Shown: positions 1-9,022, numbered from the stretch's first letter. The stretch: 64,000 nucleotides of DNA from Acinetobacter johnsonii CIP 64.6 (GCF_000368045.1 NZ_KB849234.1:80079-144078), one strand, 5' to 3'. Made by a program: numbers and translations. Notes: generated from the sequence alone by a model not told the origin.

Positions 1-1408
1 CAACTTTGACACGCAAGGCTTCAATATTAGTGCCTTGATCTTGATATTTAATAATTTCTAAAAAATTAGAGACCTCATTTAAACGTAATTTATCTTTAGC
101 ATTTTTTTGTTCACTTAATAACTTCTTGCTAAATTCAGTCGATTCTTTCTTAATATTTAGGTATGAAGTCCATATTACTTGTAACTTTTCAACATTTTTA
201 TTAGGGTTAATGAAATCTTTTTCATTAAGAATGTTCGCTTTCCGTTCTTTTAGTTGATCAATTAAACCATCTAAAATTAAATCGTATTCTCTAATTATTT
301 CTTCCAATTCTGTTTGAATAATATCAAGTCTTTTATGAAATTTTGAATAAAATTTTGATTTATCAATTTTTAATAAAGAGAAACTTTTCTTCTCTGATTC
401 AATATCTTTAATGAGACTATCTATATCATCTTCTAAGATTTTAGATTCTTTATCAAAATGCTGGTCTAATTCCTTCCACCTCTCCTCACTTATAAAAGTT
501 CCACAAAAAGCGCAATTACTTAGTTTATCTTTATGATAAGATCTACCCTCATTAACCCAACGATTCAAAATTGCATTTTTAACCAATTCTTCAATCTTAT
601 TAGATGAGCTAATTTTTTTCGTAACGAGATTGTCAGTTTTTTCAACAAAATTAGATAATCTAATTTTAGGAAGATCAATTATAGAATAATCATCTAATGC
701 TTTTTCTAAACTCAGCTTTGTAAACTGTTCAATTTCTTCTAAAGATAACTCTTTATACGACTCAGACAATACATCTCTAATATCATTACTAAGTTTCTGA
801 ACATTATAGTTTTGATCACCAAATCTTTCAGATTGATATTTTATTCCAATTTTTCTATCTGTTGCTTTATCACTTAACTGCTTATCTAATGCTCTTTTAG
901 CATTATCCCAAACTATTTTAGCATCATTGTAACTGCTGATTGCTTGAACCCTTTTAGCATACAATCCTGTTTCTTGGCCCTGTTCCTTTTTCCCAAGCTC
1001 ATCTTCAATGGTCTGAATTTCGGCTTCAACAATATTATTGTTCTCACCTAAAATAGCAAATGATCGAATGTCATCATCTTGATGCACAATAAATTTTAAA
1101 TTTTCTTTAATAAAGTCTTCATTAAAAACTCTAATTTTCTTCCCATGAGATGTTAGGTTGTTTTGCGTTACTTCTTTATCAGAAAACTTCACACAAAATT
1201 CTGGATTGTTATATTTATCCGATATCCTCCCCATCTCTAGTGCTCTAATTATTCGAGATAAAGATGTCTTTCCAGAATAATTTCGCCCATAAATTATATT
1301 GATGTCTTTAAAGGTATCAGCAGCTCCCCCATTATTCCTAACATTAGCATCCCATTCAAAACCTTTAAAAACCGCAAGGTTGCCGATACTTTTAATTTTC
1401 TTAATCAT
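1..1408 (-). CDS. PrrC/RloC-like AAA ATPase, probable anticodon nuclease (partial, C-terminus outside window)
   Basis: Open frame of 469 codons from the ATG at 1408 to the window edge, with no stop. Near the N-terminus is a Walker A motif, GRNYSGKTSLSRII, very like that of PrrC/AAA_13 proteins. The middle is rich in charged, probably coiled-coil segments split by a CAFCG motif, as in Rad50-type zinc hooks and in RloC. PrrC and RloC are tRNA-cleaving abortive-infection nucleases; PrrC is held silent by a type I restriction complex and released when a phage inhibits it. The gene overlaps hsdS by 8 bp, so it is translated with the restriction operon. The nuclease domain should lie beyond position 1 and is not seen, so the nuclease role is inferred from the ATPase part and the context. 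It could instead be another AAA_13 ATPase. Confidence 0.75.
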   Translation of the reverse strand, partial: MIKKIKSIGNLAVFKGFEWDANVRNNGGAADTFKDINIIYGRNYSGKTSLSRIIRALEMGRISDKYNNPEFCVKFSDKEVTQNNLTSHGKKIRVFNEDFIKENLKFIVHQDDDIRSFAILGENNNIVEAEIQTIEDELGKKEQGQETGLYAKRVQAISSYNDAKIVWDNAKRALDKQLSDKATDRKIGIKYQSERFGDQNYNVQKLSNDIRDVLSESYKELSLEEIEQFTKLSLEKALDDYSIIDLPKIRLSNFVEKTDNLVTKKISSSNKIEELVKNAILNRWVNEGRSYHKDKLSNCAFCGTFISEERWKELDQHFDKESKILEDDIDSLIKDIESEKKSFSLLKIDKSKFYSKFHKRLDIIQTELEEIIREYDLILDGLIDQLKERKANILNEKDFINPNKNVEKLQVIWTSYLNIKKESTEFSKKLLSEQKNAKDKLRLNEVSNFLEIIKYQDQGTNIEALRVKV

Positions 1409-2807
1409 CAATACTACCCATATTTTTATTCAAAGAAATCTCACCCGACATCAATTTCGGCAATAAAGTATCTCTTAAATTAATTAAACTCTGATTTTCT
1501 TTTGCTTTTGAGGTAATTTCATCATATAGCGTTTTGACCGTTTTAGTATAAGAGACAACCACTTTGTCATCTGGGCAAACAAAGCTTATTTCTCTGAAAT
1601 TTTTCTTACTAATTTCCTGAAATGTCGTACCTGATGCTCGGCCTTTTATCTCAGCCATATTAGCTTCACACCACTGAATTAAATATTCAGCTGAATATTT
1701 CATATTTGGTAAAATTGCTATATAGCCTTGATTAATAGCTACTTCAATTTTCGATAGAGCCAAATACCCAACTGGCGCACGTGAAGACATTAAAACAGTA
1801 TCTTTAGGCAATAATCCTGAACTGATCTTTTTCAGTCCGGCATCAGTTATTTTTCTTTCTGTATTTAACAGAATTTTATCAGTTAAATTTGATAAGTCTT
1901 TAGGTGTTGTCCAATAGTGAATACCATCGTCCCAAAAATCAACATTCTTAGTTGAAGGTGTCCCTCCTCCAACTGTTTGAACTTGTTCTCCAACCGTCGA
2001 AACTTCCCACCCCTTCGGCACTTCCCCTAACTCACTTTCTACCAACCCATCAGGAAACAGTGCAGCAGTCGCCCGTAACGCAGCAAAATCATCTTCAGCC
2101 ATTTGCTGAAGTTCAATTTCACTTTTTCCGCTAATGGCACACATCGCAGCAAGCTCAGCGTCTTTTCCTTCCTGCTTAGCAGCAATTTTGGCACGGACAG
2201 GGTCGAAGTCGACAAACCAACTTTTAAAGAGGGCTTGGGCGATAGATTCGAGGGTTTGGTTGATTTGGTTGTTGATGTAAATTTTGTCATCTAGGTCGGA
2301 AAGGATTTTGGCTATTTTTCTCTGTTCTCCCAATGATGGAAGTTTAATTTCTATATTTTTTAATGATGTTAAAGGCTGCCCAATTCCAGGCGTACCAACT
2401 TGAGAAGCATTCTTTAATAACTCATAACGTCCTTGATGAGATTTAAAAAAATAGTAAATAAATTCGCTATCAGCAATATTTGGATTACAGCGAAGCTTCA
2501 TTAAACTTGAAGACATCATGTATTGATGAAACTGATTATCAACTAATCCAACCTCACCAATAGAACCTCGGTGTGGAAATACTAAATCACCGTTACTCAC
2601 ACAGCAATTTTCTAATTGTTTTGCTAACTGTTCTGAAATAAAAACCCAATCACCTGAAAATTTCTTACTGCCAGTAAGATTAGTTCCTCTAATGACAGGA
2701 ACACCACTTTCGACATAAGCATCACTTTTCATTCTTGAACCGAATGGACCTATCGTTATTTTGTCAGCTATGTCTTCAATTCTGTATGTATTCCAAACGG
2801 TACTCAC
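1401..2807 (-). CDS. hsdS: Type I restriction-modification specificity subunit S
   Basis: 468 aa, the usual size for HsdS. Two target-recognition domains are visible (about residues 5-190 and 265-450), each starting with a similar pattern (W..Y.IEDIADK.. and GWEVSTVGEQV..) and followed by helical conserved regions (KILSDLDDKIYINNQINQ and the C-terminal LRDTLLPKLMSGEI). The central spacer holds SWFVDFDPVRAK, typical of the family. The protein gives sequence specificity to the HsdM/HsdR complex by binding a two-part DNA target. Its ATG overlaps the stop of the upstream AlbA_2 gene (4 bp), and its last codons overlap the next ATPase gene (8 bp), so translation is coupled along the operon. Confidence 0.93.
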   Translation of the reverse strand: MSTVWNTYRIEDIADKITIGPFGSRMKSDAYVESGVPVIRGTNLTGSKKFSGDWVFISEQLAKQLENCCVSNGDLVFPHRGSIGEVGLVDNQFHQYMMSSSLMKLRCNPNIADSEFIYYFFKSHQGRYELLKNASQVGTPGIGQPLTSLKNIEIKLPSLGEQRKIAKILSDLDDKIYINNQINQTLESIAQALFKSWFVDFDPVRAKIAAKQEGKDAELAAMCAISGKSEIELQQMAEDDFAALRATAALFPDGLVESELGEVPKGWEVSTVGEQVQTVGGGTPSTKNVDFWDDGIHYWTTPKDLSNLTDKILLNTERKITDAGLKKISSGLLPKDTVLMSSRAPVGYLALSKIEVAINQGYIAILPNMKYSAEYLIQWCEANMAEIKGRASGTTFQEISKKNFREISFVCPDDKVVVSYTKTVKTLYDEITSKAKENQSLINLRDTLLPKLMSGEISLNKNMGSIDD

Positions 2808-4207
2808 ACCTCACCCCCAAATTCTTTCTTAATCATCCAATAGCCACGTGTTCCACCCACACGCTCAAGCCAACATGCATCTTTTAAATGATTCAGATGC
2901 TTTTTCACTGCTGACTCATTGATTCCCAACTGTTCGGCCATAGCACGATAGGAAACTTTTGGGTTCTGTTGAATTAAAACTAAAATCTGTTTTTGCCGAT
3001 CTGTCAGCATATCCTCTTGGATTGAGCCACCAATTGAGCCACCAATTGAGCCACCTAATTGCTCAATCGAAGGACGATAAAACTCCCAATCGACAAAATC
3101 CCCTTGTGCTTTCAGTTGAGGTTCTGCATTGCCTGCCTGTAAACAAAGGTCTTTGATACGAGCAATACCACTGCCCCACTGTTCGATATAACCCAGCTCT
3201 TTAAACACACGAGCCAAGACACGGTTACGAATCTCTGAACGACCTTGTGCCAAGTCCTCTTCAGTCAGTCCATTTGGCAATCCACCTGGAGAAACAATAT
3301 TCAGGATGTCATCATAGATACCGACCTTAATGTCACGCCCTGCATTGCTATAGTCACGGTGCAACACTGCATTAACCAAGGCTTCACGAATCGCCGGGAT
3401 TGGGATTTCAAAACTTTCTGTACGTTGTAACCCTAAAATTTCAGCACGTAGGTGCAGATGATTCTTGATGAATTGCTCGGTCTGCTTCAGCTGGCTAAAC
3501 AGATCTCCACGGTATTCTTTCTTGTCCAGAAACACCGTCATAGTCGTGCCTTTAAAGCGGCTGCATTTAATCTCAACATGCTCATAAAGCCCCAACAAAA
3601 TGAGCAGCCCATGACTTGGATAATCCTGTCCATTCTGCTGAATGATCAATTTGAGATTCCGCATCTTCTGCAAAGATAGCTCTTTACCCACCTCAGCAAA
3701 GGCCTGCTGTAAAGGCTGTAAATCGATGTCATCTAAACTGTATTGCGGATTCGGCTGTTCATCAAAAGTCTGGTTCAGACGCTGCAATTCGAGTTGCTGG
3801 ATATACTCAGGCGATGCCACACGATTGCTTGCGCCTAAACGGATATAAGTCCCCTGTGCCTTGCCTTGCGGCTTGAGATAATAAGGCAATAATGAACCGC
3901 GGCTGACTTCAATCACCAGCAACTCTATGCCTTGGATATTCTCGATATAGATATACGGCAGAATATTGGGCGCACACAGTTCATTGATCATCGAAGTGAT
4001 CTGATCTTGTAACTCAAAAATATCATCTTGAATACCTACGAGTTGGCGATCATCACTTACACCAACTACCAGCTTACCACCACTGGTATTGGCAAAAGCA
4101 ATCAGGGTCTTTGCCACCTGTTGCCCTTTCGGTAACTGCTCTTTAAATTCAAGAGTTTGACTTTCACCCTTCTGAATTTCTTGCAATAAAGGATGATCAG
4201 AACTCAT
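2804..4207 (-). CDS. AlbA_2 (Schlafen-type) domain protein with ATPase-like domain and C-terminal winged helix
   Basis: 467 aa. The N-terminal 120 residues carry the AlbA_2 pattern (ESQTLEFKEQLPKGQQVAKT, then FANTSGGKLVVGVSDD). The middle resembles the HATPase_c_4 region of this family (IREALVNAVLHRDYSNAGRDI, later SPGGLPNGLTEEDL). The C-terminus is a winged helix (YRAMAEQLGINESAVKKHLN). Such proteins are annotated as ATP-binding or transcriptional regulators and often sit inside type I restriction operons; their exact task is unknown. It lies between hsdM (11-bp overlap) and hsdS (4-bp overlap), so it is an integral operon member, perhaps a controller of restriction or a defence accessory. 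A GGSIGGSIGGSI linker before the winged helix comes from a 12-bp tandem repeat. Confidence 0.85.
   Translation of the reverse strand: MSSDHPLLQEIQKGESQTLEFKEQLPKGQQVAKTLIAFANTSGGKLVVGVSDDRQLVGIQDDIFELQDQITSMINELCAPNILPYIYIENIQGIELLVIEVSRGSLLPYYLKPQGKAQGTYIRLGASNRVASPEYIQQLELQRLNQTFDEQPNPQYSLDDIDLQPLQQAFAEVGKELSLQKMRNLKLIIQQNGQDYPSHGLLILLGLYEHVEIKCSRFKGTTMTVFLDKKEYRGDLFSQLKQTEQFIKNHLHLRAEILGLQRTESFEIPIPAIREALVNAVLHRDYSNAGRDIKVGIYDDILNIVSPGGLPNGLTEEDLAQGRSEIRNRVLARVFKELGYIEQWGSGIARIKDLCLQAGNAEPQLKAQGDFVDWEFYRPSIEQLGGSIGGSIGGSIQEDMLTDRQKQILVLIQQNPKVSYRAMAEQLGINESAVKKHLNHLKDACWLERVGGTRGYWMIKKEFGGEV
3021..3056 (-). repeat. Three-copy 12-bp in-frame tandem repeat (linker of the AlbA_2 protein)
   Basis: The unit attgagccacca occurs at 3021-3032 and 3033-3044, with a third copy differing only in the last base at 3045-3056. 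On the coding strand each unit encodes Gly-Gly-Ser-Ile. As the unit is a multiple of three, slippage would change linker length without shifting the frame. Confidence 0.9.
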
Positions 4208-5927
4208 AGCCCAAGCCCTTTAGATTCTTTTTAATCTCACTTTCCAAGACCGCACTTTCAGCAAATTGCTCTTTGAGCTGAGCAGTCAAACGTAACATTT
4301 TCTCAGCGAATGGCTCGCCATCATCTTCCTGCTCGACTGCACCCACATAACGTCCCGGAGTCAGTACGTAGTCATGCTTCTGAATATCTTTTAACTCAGC
4401 AGAGAAGCAAAAACCTTTCTCATCTTGATACGCTTCGCCTTCAAAATTTTCACCTTGTTGCCAAGCATGTAAAGCATTGGTGATTTTAGCAATATCTGCA
4501 TCGGTAAAGTCACGCAGTACGCGATCTTTCATATAGCCCAAATTACGGGCATCGATGAACAGAGTCTTGCCTTCACGATTGGCTTTCTTTTTATCTAAAG
4601 ACAAGCCATTCTTTTTGTCCTTGGTTAGAAACCAGATACAGGCTGGAATTTGCGTGTTGGTGAACAGTTGTCCTGGTAATGCGACAATACATTCCACCAG
4701 ATCGGCTTCGATCAAGTTTTTACGGATCTCACCTTCATTGTTGGTATTGGAACTCATCGAACCATTGGCAAGTAACAATGCCATACTGCCCGTAGGTGAT
4801 AGATGGTGCAGCATGTGCTGCATCCAAGCAAAGTTGGCATTACCTTGCGGTGGCGTGCCGTATTTCCAACGCACATCATTTTCTAAAGAAGCATGCCACC
4901 AATCCTTGATGTTAAAAGGTGGGTTAGCCATGACAAAATCGGCACGCAAGTCTGGATGCTGATCCTCTAAAAAGCTGTCTGCATTCTTTTTACCGAAATT
5001 AAAATCAATCCCGCGAATCGCCATGTTCATGGCTGCCAGTTTCCATGTGGTCGGGTTGCTCTCCTGACCATAGATAGAAATATGCTTTTTCTGTTCAGAC
5101 GCTTTGTAACGCTTTTCCTGTGCATGTTGTTCAATGAACTTTTCACTAGATACAAAGAATCCGCCTGACCCCATTGCTGGGTCATATACGCGCCCTTTAT
5201 AAGGCTGTAACATTTCAACAATTAAGGTAACAATACTTTTAGGTGTGTAATATTGCCCACCCTGCTTGCCTTCAGCTAAGGCAAATTGTCCTAAAAAGTA
5301 TTCATAGACATGTCCAAGAATATCTTTACTGTGCAGATTTAGTTTTTCACCGTTGTATTCAGGCTGAGTGAAACTGGTATCAGAGAAGGTATTAATCAGA
5401 TCTAGTAACTTATCATTATCTAATTGATACTGTCCGATGCGATTCAGAATACCTTTCAGTTTTGGATTGGCTTTTTCAATTTTATCAAAGGCATTATCAA
5501 TCAACCAAGATACAGAGCGTAACTTCACGTCCTGTCCTTGTTCATCTTGCCAAATGATTGAGCCAATTGGTAAAGCTGCTGCATCACGGATATTTGACCA
5601 GCGGCCTGCTTTTGGCACCCAAAATACGTTTTTTTCTTGGTAGTAATCCAGTATTTCTAGTTCATCAGCAATAGACTGTTGGTATTCTTCTTCGCTGTCG
5701 TACTGATCACGCGGCATGTAATAGATGTTGTGATCGTCTTTTTGTGCAAACAATTCTTTGAGTTCAGATTGCCGTTCATCAAAAGCATCTGATACGTACT
5801 TTAAGAAAATCAGTCCTAAAACAATATGCTTGTAGTTAGCGGCATCCAGACTGCTGCGTAATTTATCGGCGGCTTTCCAAAGCTTGTCATCTAAGTCATT
5901 TAGAAACTTTTGTTCCAATGAATGCAT
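4197..5927 (-). CDS. hsdM: Type I restriction-modification DNA methyltransferase subunit M
   Basis: 576 aa, normal for HsdM. The N-terminal helical HsdM_N domain begins LNDLDDKLWKAADKLRSSLD. The SAM-binding motif I reads VYDPAMGSGGFFVSS, and the N6-adenine catalytic motif IV is ANPPFNIKDWW. The protein methylates adenine in the bipartite site read by HsdS and is also needed for restriction with HsdR, which is not in this window and probably lies left of position 1. First gene of the minus-strand operon; the ATG at 5927 follows a GAGGAAATAAA ribosome-binding region. Promoter signals should lie in the AT-rich 5930-6120 stretch, but I cannot place them with certainty. Confidence 0.95.
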   Translation of the reverse strand: MHSLEQKFLNDLDDKLWKAADKLRSSLDAANYKHIVLGLIFLKYVSDAFDERQSELKELFAQKDDHNIYYMPRDQYDSEEEYQQSIADELEILDYYQEKNVFWVPKAGRWSNIRDAAALPIGSIIWQDEQGQDVKLRSVSWLIDNAFDKIEKANPKLKGILNRIGQYQLDNDKLLDLINTFSDTSFTQPEYNGEKLNLHSKDILGHVYEYFLGQFALAEGKQGGQYYTPKSIVTLIVEMLQPYKGRVYDPAMGSGGFFVSSEKFIEQHAQEKRYKASEQKKHISIYGQESNPTTWKLAAMNMAIRGIDFNFGKKNADSFLEDQHPDLRADFVMANPPFNIKDWWHASLENDVRWKYGTPPQGNANFAWMQHMLHHLSPTGSMALLLANGSMSSNTNNEGEIRKNLIEADLVECIVALPGQLFTNTQIPACIWFLTKDKKNGLSLDKKKANREGKTLFIDARNLGYMKDRVLRDFTDADIAKITNALHAWQQGENFEGEAYQDEKGFCFSAELKDIQKHDYVLTPGRYVGAVEQEDDGEPFAEKMLRLTAQLKEQFAESAVLESEIKKNLKGLGYEF

Positions 5928-6130
5928 TTTATTTCCTCAATCCAAGATCAACCGCTTTGGTTTTATACTTAATGTTAAACAATGTTGCTAAGTTAGCATA
6001 TCAATGACCTATTAAAAGTCATGCACTTAACAAAAAAAATAGAGATTAATAAAGTCCTGTCATTTTAACGGGATAACTTTAGCTAAAATAGTCCTTTAAC
6101 AACTGCTACGTCTTATAATGTCGTAAAAAA

Positions 6131-6157
6131 AAAGAGCAACCTAGAAAGTTGCTCTTT
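6131..6157 (-). terminator. Rho-independent terminator below the remnant gene
   Basis: A perfect 10-bp stem, AAAGAGCAAC (6131-6140) with GTTGCTCTTT (6148-6157), with a 7-nt loop. On the minus strand a T-run follows it. It lies 13 bp below the stop of the remnant at 6171. The stem resembles the terminator at 19184-19210 below the full-length relative (AAAGAGAAC / GTTCTCTTT), which suggests common descent. Confidence 0.85.
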
Positions 6158-6170
6158 TCCAACCAATCGA

Positions 6171-6392
6171 TTAATTGACGGGTCTGACTGATCGCTGCAC
6201 CCCCTGCTGAATACCCTGCACAAACCCTTCAGGCGAAGCTTGTTGCTCCACCGTACGGTTTTGTTCTTGTTCAGGGTAGTATTCCTCCAGCACCTCTAAC
6301 CCTTCCTCTATATCCGTTTCAAACCGTGCATTGGCAAAACCCTTCCTTGCGGTAAAGTCTAATGATTCTATGAATACACCTAACTTTTTCAA
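6171..6392 (-). pseudogene. C-terminal remnant of the mobile-element Gp3-like/cysteine-rich protein
   Basis: 73 codons from a TTG. The residues from LDFTARKGFANARFET to SVRPVN match the C-terminus of the protein at 19216-20151 (LDQMARQGYGNARFEV... NVRIVN): the GNARFE/ANARFE core, an acidic EEGL-xx-EE segment and the final VQ-x-IQ and VN are shared. The N-terminal 230 or so residues, including the cysteine-rich part, are missing. Just upstream, ATGTGTTGCACT (6403-6414) also occurs upstream of the full-length gene (20187-20198), as if the 5' part had been lost by internal deletion. It could still be expressed as a short protein, but I read it as a scar of an earlier, related element. Confidence 0.65.
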
Positions 6393-6555
6393 CTAACTAC
6401 AAATGTGTTGCACTTGGGATTTGAATCTGCGACTTTAAAAAATATTCATCTTAAATTTTATACTTATTTTACGCAAAATTTACGATAATTTTATTATATA
6501 TCAATAAATTAAACCATAACATACATTACTTCAATGACTACTAATTTAAAGTGTT

Positions 6556-7335
6556 ATGAAAAAATTATACCATCTACTTTTTAGCCTTATACCGCTCTAT
6601 TCAAGTTATGCTTTTGCTACTGGAGATGAAAGCTCTCCCGCTTTAAGCTTTTCAGGTAATGTATCATTGGCCAGCGACTACCGCTGGCGCGGCCAAACGC
6701 AAACCCAGAATGATCCGGCCTTGCAGGGAAACTTTGTTTTAAGCCATGCTTCAGGATTTTATCTTGCTGCATTTGCATCGAATGTTGATTTTGATGACGA
6801 AGTAAATTTAGAACTGGATCCCCAGATCGGCTATACAGCGCCAATCGCGCTAGGTTCAATCCATCCTGCAGTTGATCTTGGCATGCTGCGCTACAATTAC
6901 ATCGGCAACAGCGATTTAAATTATAATGAATACTATTTCAAAATGATCTTTAATGCGTTGCTGCATCAGAACGATAGCTTTACACCAAGCATAAGCTATA
7001 CCTATAACTATGGCGGCAAAGCTGCCAGTGACAGTATAGGTAAAGATATCTCAAATTGGTATTTTAATGTCTTATATGCTACACCGATTGCTCAAACTAA
7101 TTTTGGCACAAATGTTAGCTTAGGTTATTCCAAAGCAAATCAGGACATTTATGGTTCTGAAGCAAAAGACCATTTTTTTGATTGGAAAATTGGTGCAACT
7201 TACCGCTATAAGCCAATGGGAATAAATGCAGAATTAGCAGCGGTTGGTAGTAATTTAAAAACCAAAGACTTTACAAGTCAAAATAAAAAAGGGGTAAAAA
7301 CTGAAGCAGTATTCACCCTGACTAAATCTTTTTAA
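6556..7335 (+). CDS. TorF family putative porin (outer-membrane beta-barrel protein)
   Basis: 259 aa. A signal peptide (MKKLYHLLFSLIPLYSSYAFA) precedes a mature chain that starts with the family pattern SGNVSLASDYRWRGQTQTQNDPALQG. The rest alternates polar and hydrophobic residues, as in a beta-barrel, and ends in an aromatic residue (LTKSF), typical of outer-membrane proteins. The family (Gcw_chp/TorF) is thought to form outer-membrane channels; the substrate is unknown. It is a single gene with its own upstream region (6393-6555) and a strong hairpin 8 bp downstream. I saw no functional link to its neighbours. Confidence 0.8.
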   Translation: MKKLYHLLFSLIPLYSSYAFATGDESSPALSFSGNVSLASDYRWRGQTQTQNDPALQGNFVLSHASGFYLAAFASNVDFDDEVNLELDPQIGYTAPIALGSIHPAVDLGMLRYNYIGNSDLNYNEYYFKMIFNALLHQNDSFTPSISYTYNYGGKAASDSIGKDISNWYFNVLYATPIAQTNFGTNVSLGYSKANQDIYGSEAKDHFFDWKIGATYRYKPMGINAELAAVGSNLKTKDFTSQNKKGVKTEAVFTLTKSF

Positions 7336-7342
7336 AAGTTAA

Positions 7343-7373
7343 ATGCCAATAGTATCAGCAATACTATTGGCAT
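7343..7373. terminator. Bidirectional terminator between the porin and the small gene below
   Basis: A perfect 13-bp stem, ATGCCAATAGTAT (7343-7355) with ATACTATTGGCAT (7361-7373), with a 5-nt loop. It is AT-rich on both sides and lies between two convergent genes, so it can serve both the porin (+) and the gene at 7381-7596 (-). Confidence 0.75.
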
Positions 7374-7380
7374 AATTATT

Positions 7381-7596
7381 TTACTTGAGTGATTTCAATA
7401 TATGATCTATCTCACTTCGATTAAAACCTCTTTCTTTAAAAATAGTATGAATTATTTTTTTCATACTTTTTGACGCATACTGGTATTTCTTTACTAAAAT
7501 GTCAGAATCAATTTCCTGTAAACTATACTTCAAATATAATTCTTCATTGAGCTTCTGATTTCTAGCATCATCTTCATTATTTATCGTGTTATACAT
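7381..7596 (-). CDS. Small hypothetical protein downstream of the glutamine synthetase homologue
   Basis: 71 aa, start MYNTINNEDDARNQ. It is hydrophilic, highly charged and probably all-helical, with no membrane segment and no cysteine. It starts 10 bp after the stop of the synthetase gene and is followed by the 7343-7373 hairpin, so the two genes probably form an operon. No clear ribosome-binding site precedes it, which fits translational coupling. I do not recognise a family; the C-terminal half (KKIIHTIFKERGFNRSEIDHILKSL) faintly recalls small helical regulators such as RecX modules, but this is too weak to name it. Confidence 0.55.
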   Translation of the reverse strand: MYNTINNEDDARNQKLNEELYLKYSLQEIDSDILVKKYQYASKSMKKIIHTIFKERGFNRSEIDHILKSLK

Positions 7597-7606
7597 TTTT
7601 AAGCAG

Positions 7607-9022
7607 TTAAATATCCCAATGTTGTTCGATCAAAGTAATTTGGCTGTACATATACTGATGCTCAGCACGTTTAACTGCACACCATAATTCCATAAATCTT
7701 TTGCCGAGATATTTTTGCAAAACAGTATTCCGGTGAAAAAATGTTAAAGCATCCAGCTGATTCGTACTTAAAAAGTGCGGCTGATGTTTATTTTTTATCT
7801 GAGTGGCTTGCTGTGGAATTTCCAGATTCTGTGTCAACCCATGCAGTGTGCCGATCAAAATCAGGGCTGCAGTTAAATAAGGATTGCAATCCGCACCTGC
7901 AACACGATATTCCAAGCGTTGATTTTCATTGTCCGAACGTGGTATGCGAATGGCCACATTGCGGTTATTCACGCCCCAATTAGCTTCTAAGGGCACATGG
8001 TTTCCAGCTTTAAACCGGCGGAATGAGTTTACATTCGGGGCAAGCACGGCCATGGACGGCGGCAGCAAGACTATCAGCCCGCTGATCGCCTTTAATAATT
8101 GCCGTGACGGTAAAGGATTCTGCTTCATGCTGAAAATATTCTGCTGGTCTTGATTTAACAAACTCATGTGAAAGTGCATGCCGCTGCCCGCTTTATTCAG
8201 ATCAGGCTTAGCCAAAAAGCTTGCATGTAACCCATGTTCTACAGCGACTTGCTTAATGGTGCGCTTTAGCATCATGATCTGATCGCATAGCTTCAAAATA
8301 TCACCGCTATGCTGAATATTAATTTCGTATTGTCCGGAAGATGATTCCGAGACTAAGCCTGTAATCTGAATCCCCTGCAAAAGGGCAATCCGTTCAATTT
8401 CATCCAGAACGTCTTGATATTTATCTTGCGCATTCACATCAAAACATTGATTTAAATAAATCTGATTGGAGCCAGATTTTTCATTGCTGTCAAATAAATA
8501 AAACTCCAATTCTGCGGCCATGCAAGGATAAAAGTTTTGATCATGCAGCGCTCTTAAACTTTTTTTTAAAATATTGCGCGGTTCAACTTCGCAATCTTGA
8601 TGATTGTCATCTTTCATGGTTAGGAATAACTGTGCATTGGACTCTGGATTTAAAGCGCAGGGCTGCAGGCTTCCCAATATAGGTTTACATAAATAATCCG
8701 GCTCACCGATCGATTTTCCTAAACCCGATTCTTCAATCACTTCTCCATCAAGACTCATGGCATAAATAGACATTGGGAAATAACAGCCTTGTGCAATATT
8801 TTTTAGACCGACAATATCTATGCGCTTGCCGCGGACATGACCATTCAGATCGTGCAGGCAAATCTCAACATGACGGGTATTGGGATAGCGCTGCAGATAG
8901 TTTTCGATTTCTTCTGAAAATAGAATATCTTCAATATCGCAGCATTGACGCGCAGATGGCATGGATTCAGGGACCGCTTCTTCGTCAGCTATATTATGTC
9001 TAGCCATGAGTAAATTACTCAT
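7607..9022 (-). CDS. Glutamine synthetase family protein (gamma-glutamylpolyamine synthetase-like)
   Basis: 471 aa. Typical glutamine synthetase elements are in order: an N-terminal beta-grasp region (HDLNGHVRGKRID), metal and glutamate residues (AAELEFYLFD), the SGMHFHMSL metal/ATP site, NVNSFRRF, NRNVAIRIPRS and RLEYRVAGADCNPYLTAALIL. Length and the RGKRI pattern suit the PuuA-type ligases that join glutamate to amines rather than ammonia-assimilating GlnA. ATP-dependent ligation is secure; the substrate (putrescine or another amine) is inferred. The ATG at 9022 has an AGGACA ribosome-binding site 7 bp upstream. The small gene at 7381 follows in the same operon. No other putrescine-degradation gene is nearby. 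Confidence 0.85.
   Translation of the reverse strand: MSNLLMARHNIADEEAVPESMPSARQCCDIEDILFSEEIENYLQRYPNTRHVEICLHDLNGHVRGKRIDIVGLKNIAQGCYFPMSIYAMSLDGEVIEESGLGKSIGEPDYLCKPILGSLQPCALNPESNAQLFLTMKDDNHQDCEVEPRNILKKSLRALHDQNFYPCMAAELEFYLFDSNEKSGSNQIYLNQCFDVNAQDKYQDVLDEIERIALLQGIQITGLVSESSSGQYEINIQHSGDILKLCDQIMMLKRTIKQVAVEHGLHASFLAKPDLNKAGSGMHFHMSLLNQDQQNIFSMKQNPLPSRQLLKAISGLIVLLPPSMAVLAPNVNSFRRFKAGNHVPLEANWGVNNRNVAIRIPRSDNENQRLEYRVAGADCNPYLTAALILIGTLHGLTQNLEIPQQATQIKNKHQPHFLSTNQLDALTFFHRNTVLQKYLGKRFMELWCAVKRAEHQYMYSQITLIEQHWDI

Noticed and set aside
4555..4962. 135-codon plus-strand frame inside hsdM
   Set aside because: Antisense shadow of a strongly conserved gene; no ribosome-binding site or recognisable domain.
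6400..6440. Sequence resembling a tRNA 3' end (GATTCAAATCCC on the minus strand) near the remnant gene
   Set aside because: The arms do not pair as a T-stem, and no acceptor or anticodon arm can be built; taken as chance similarity.
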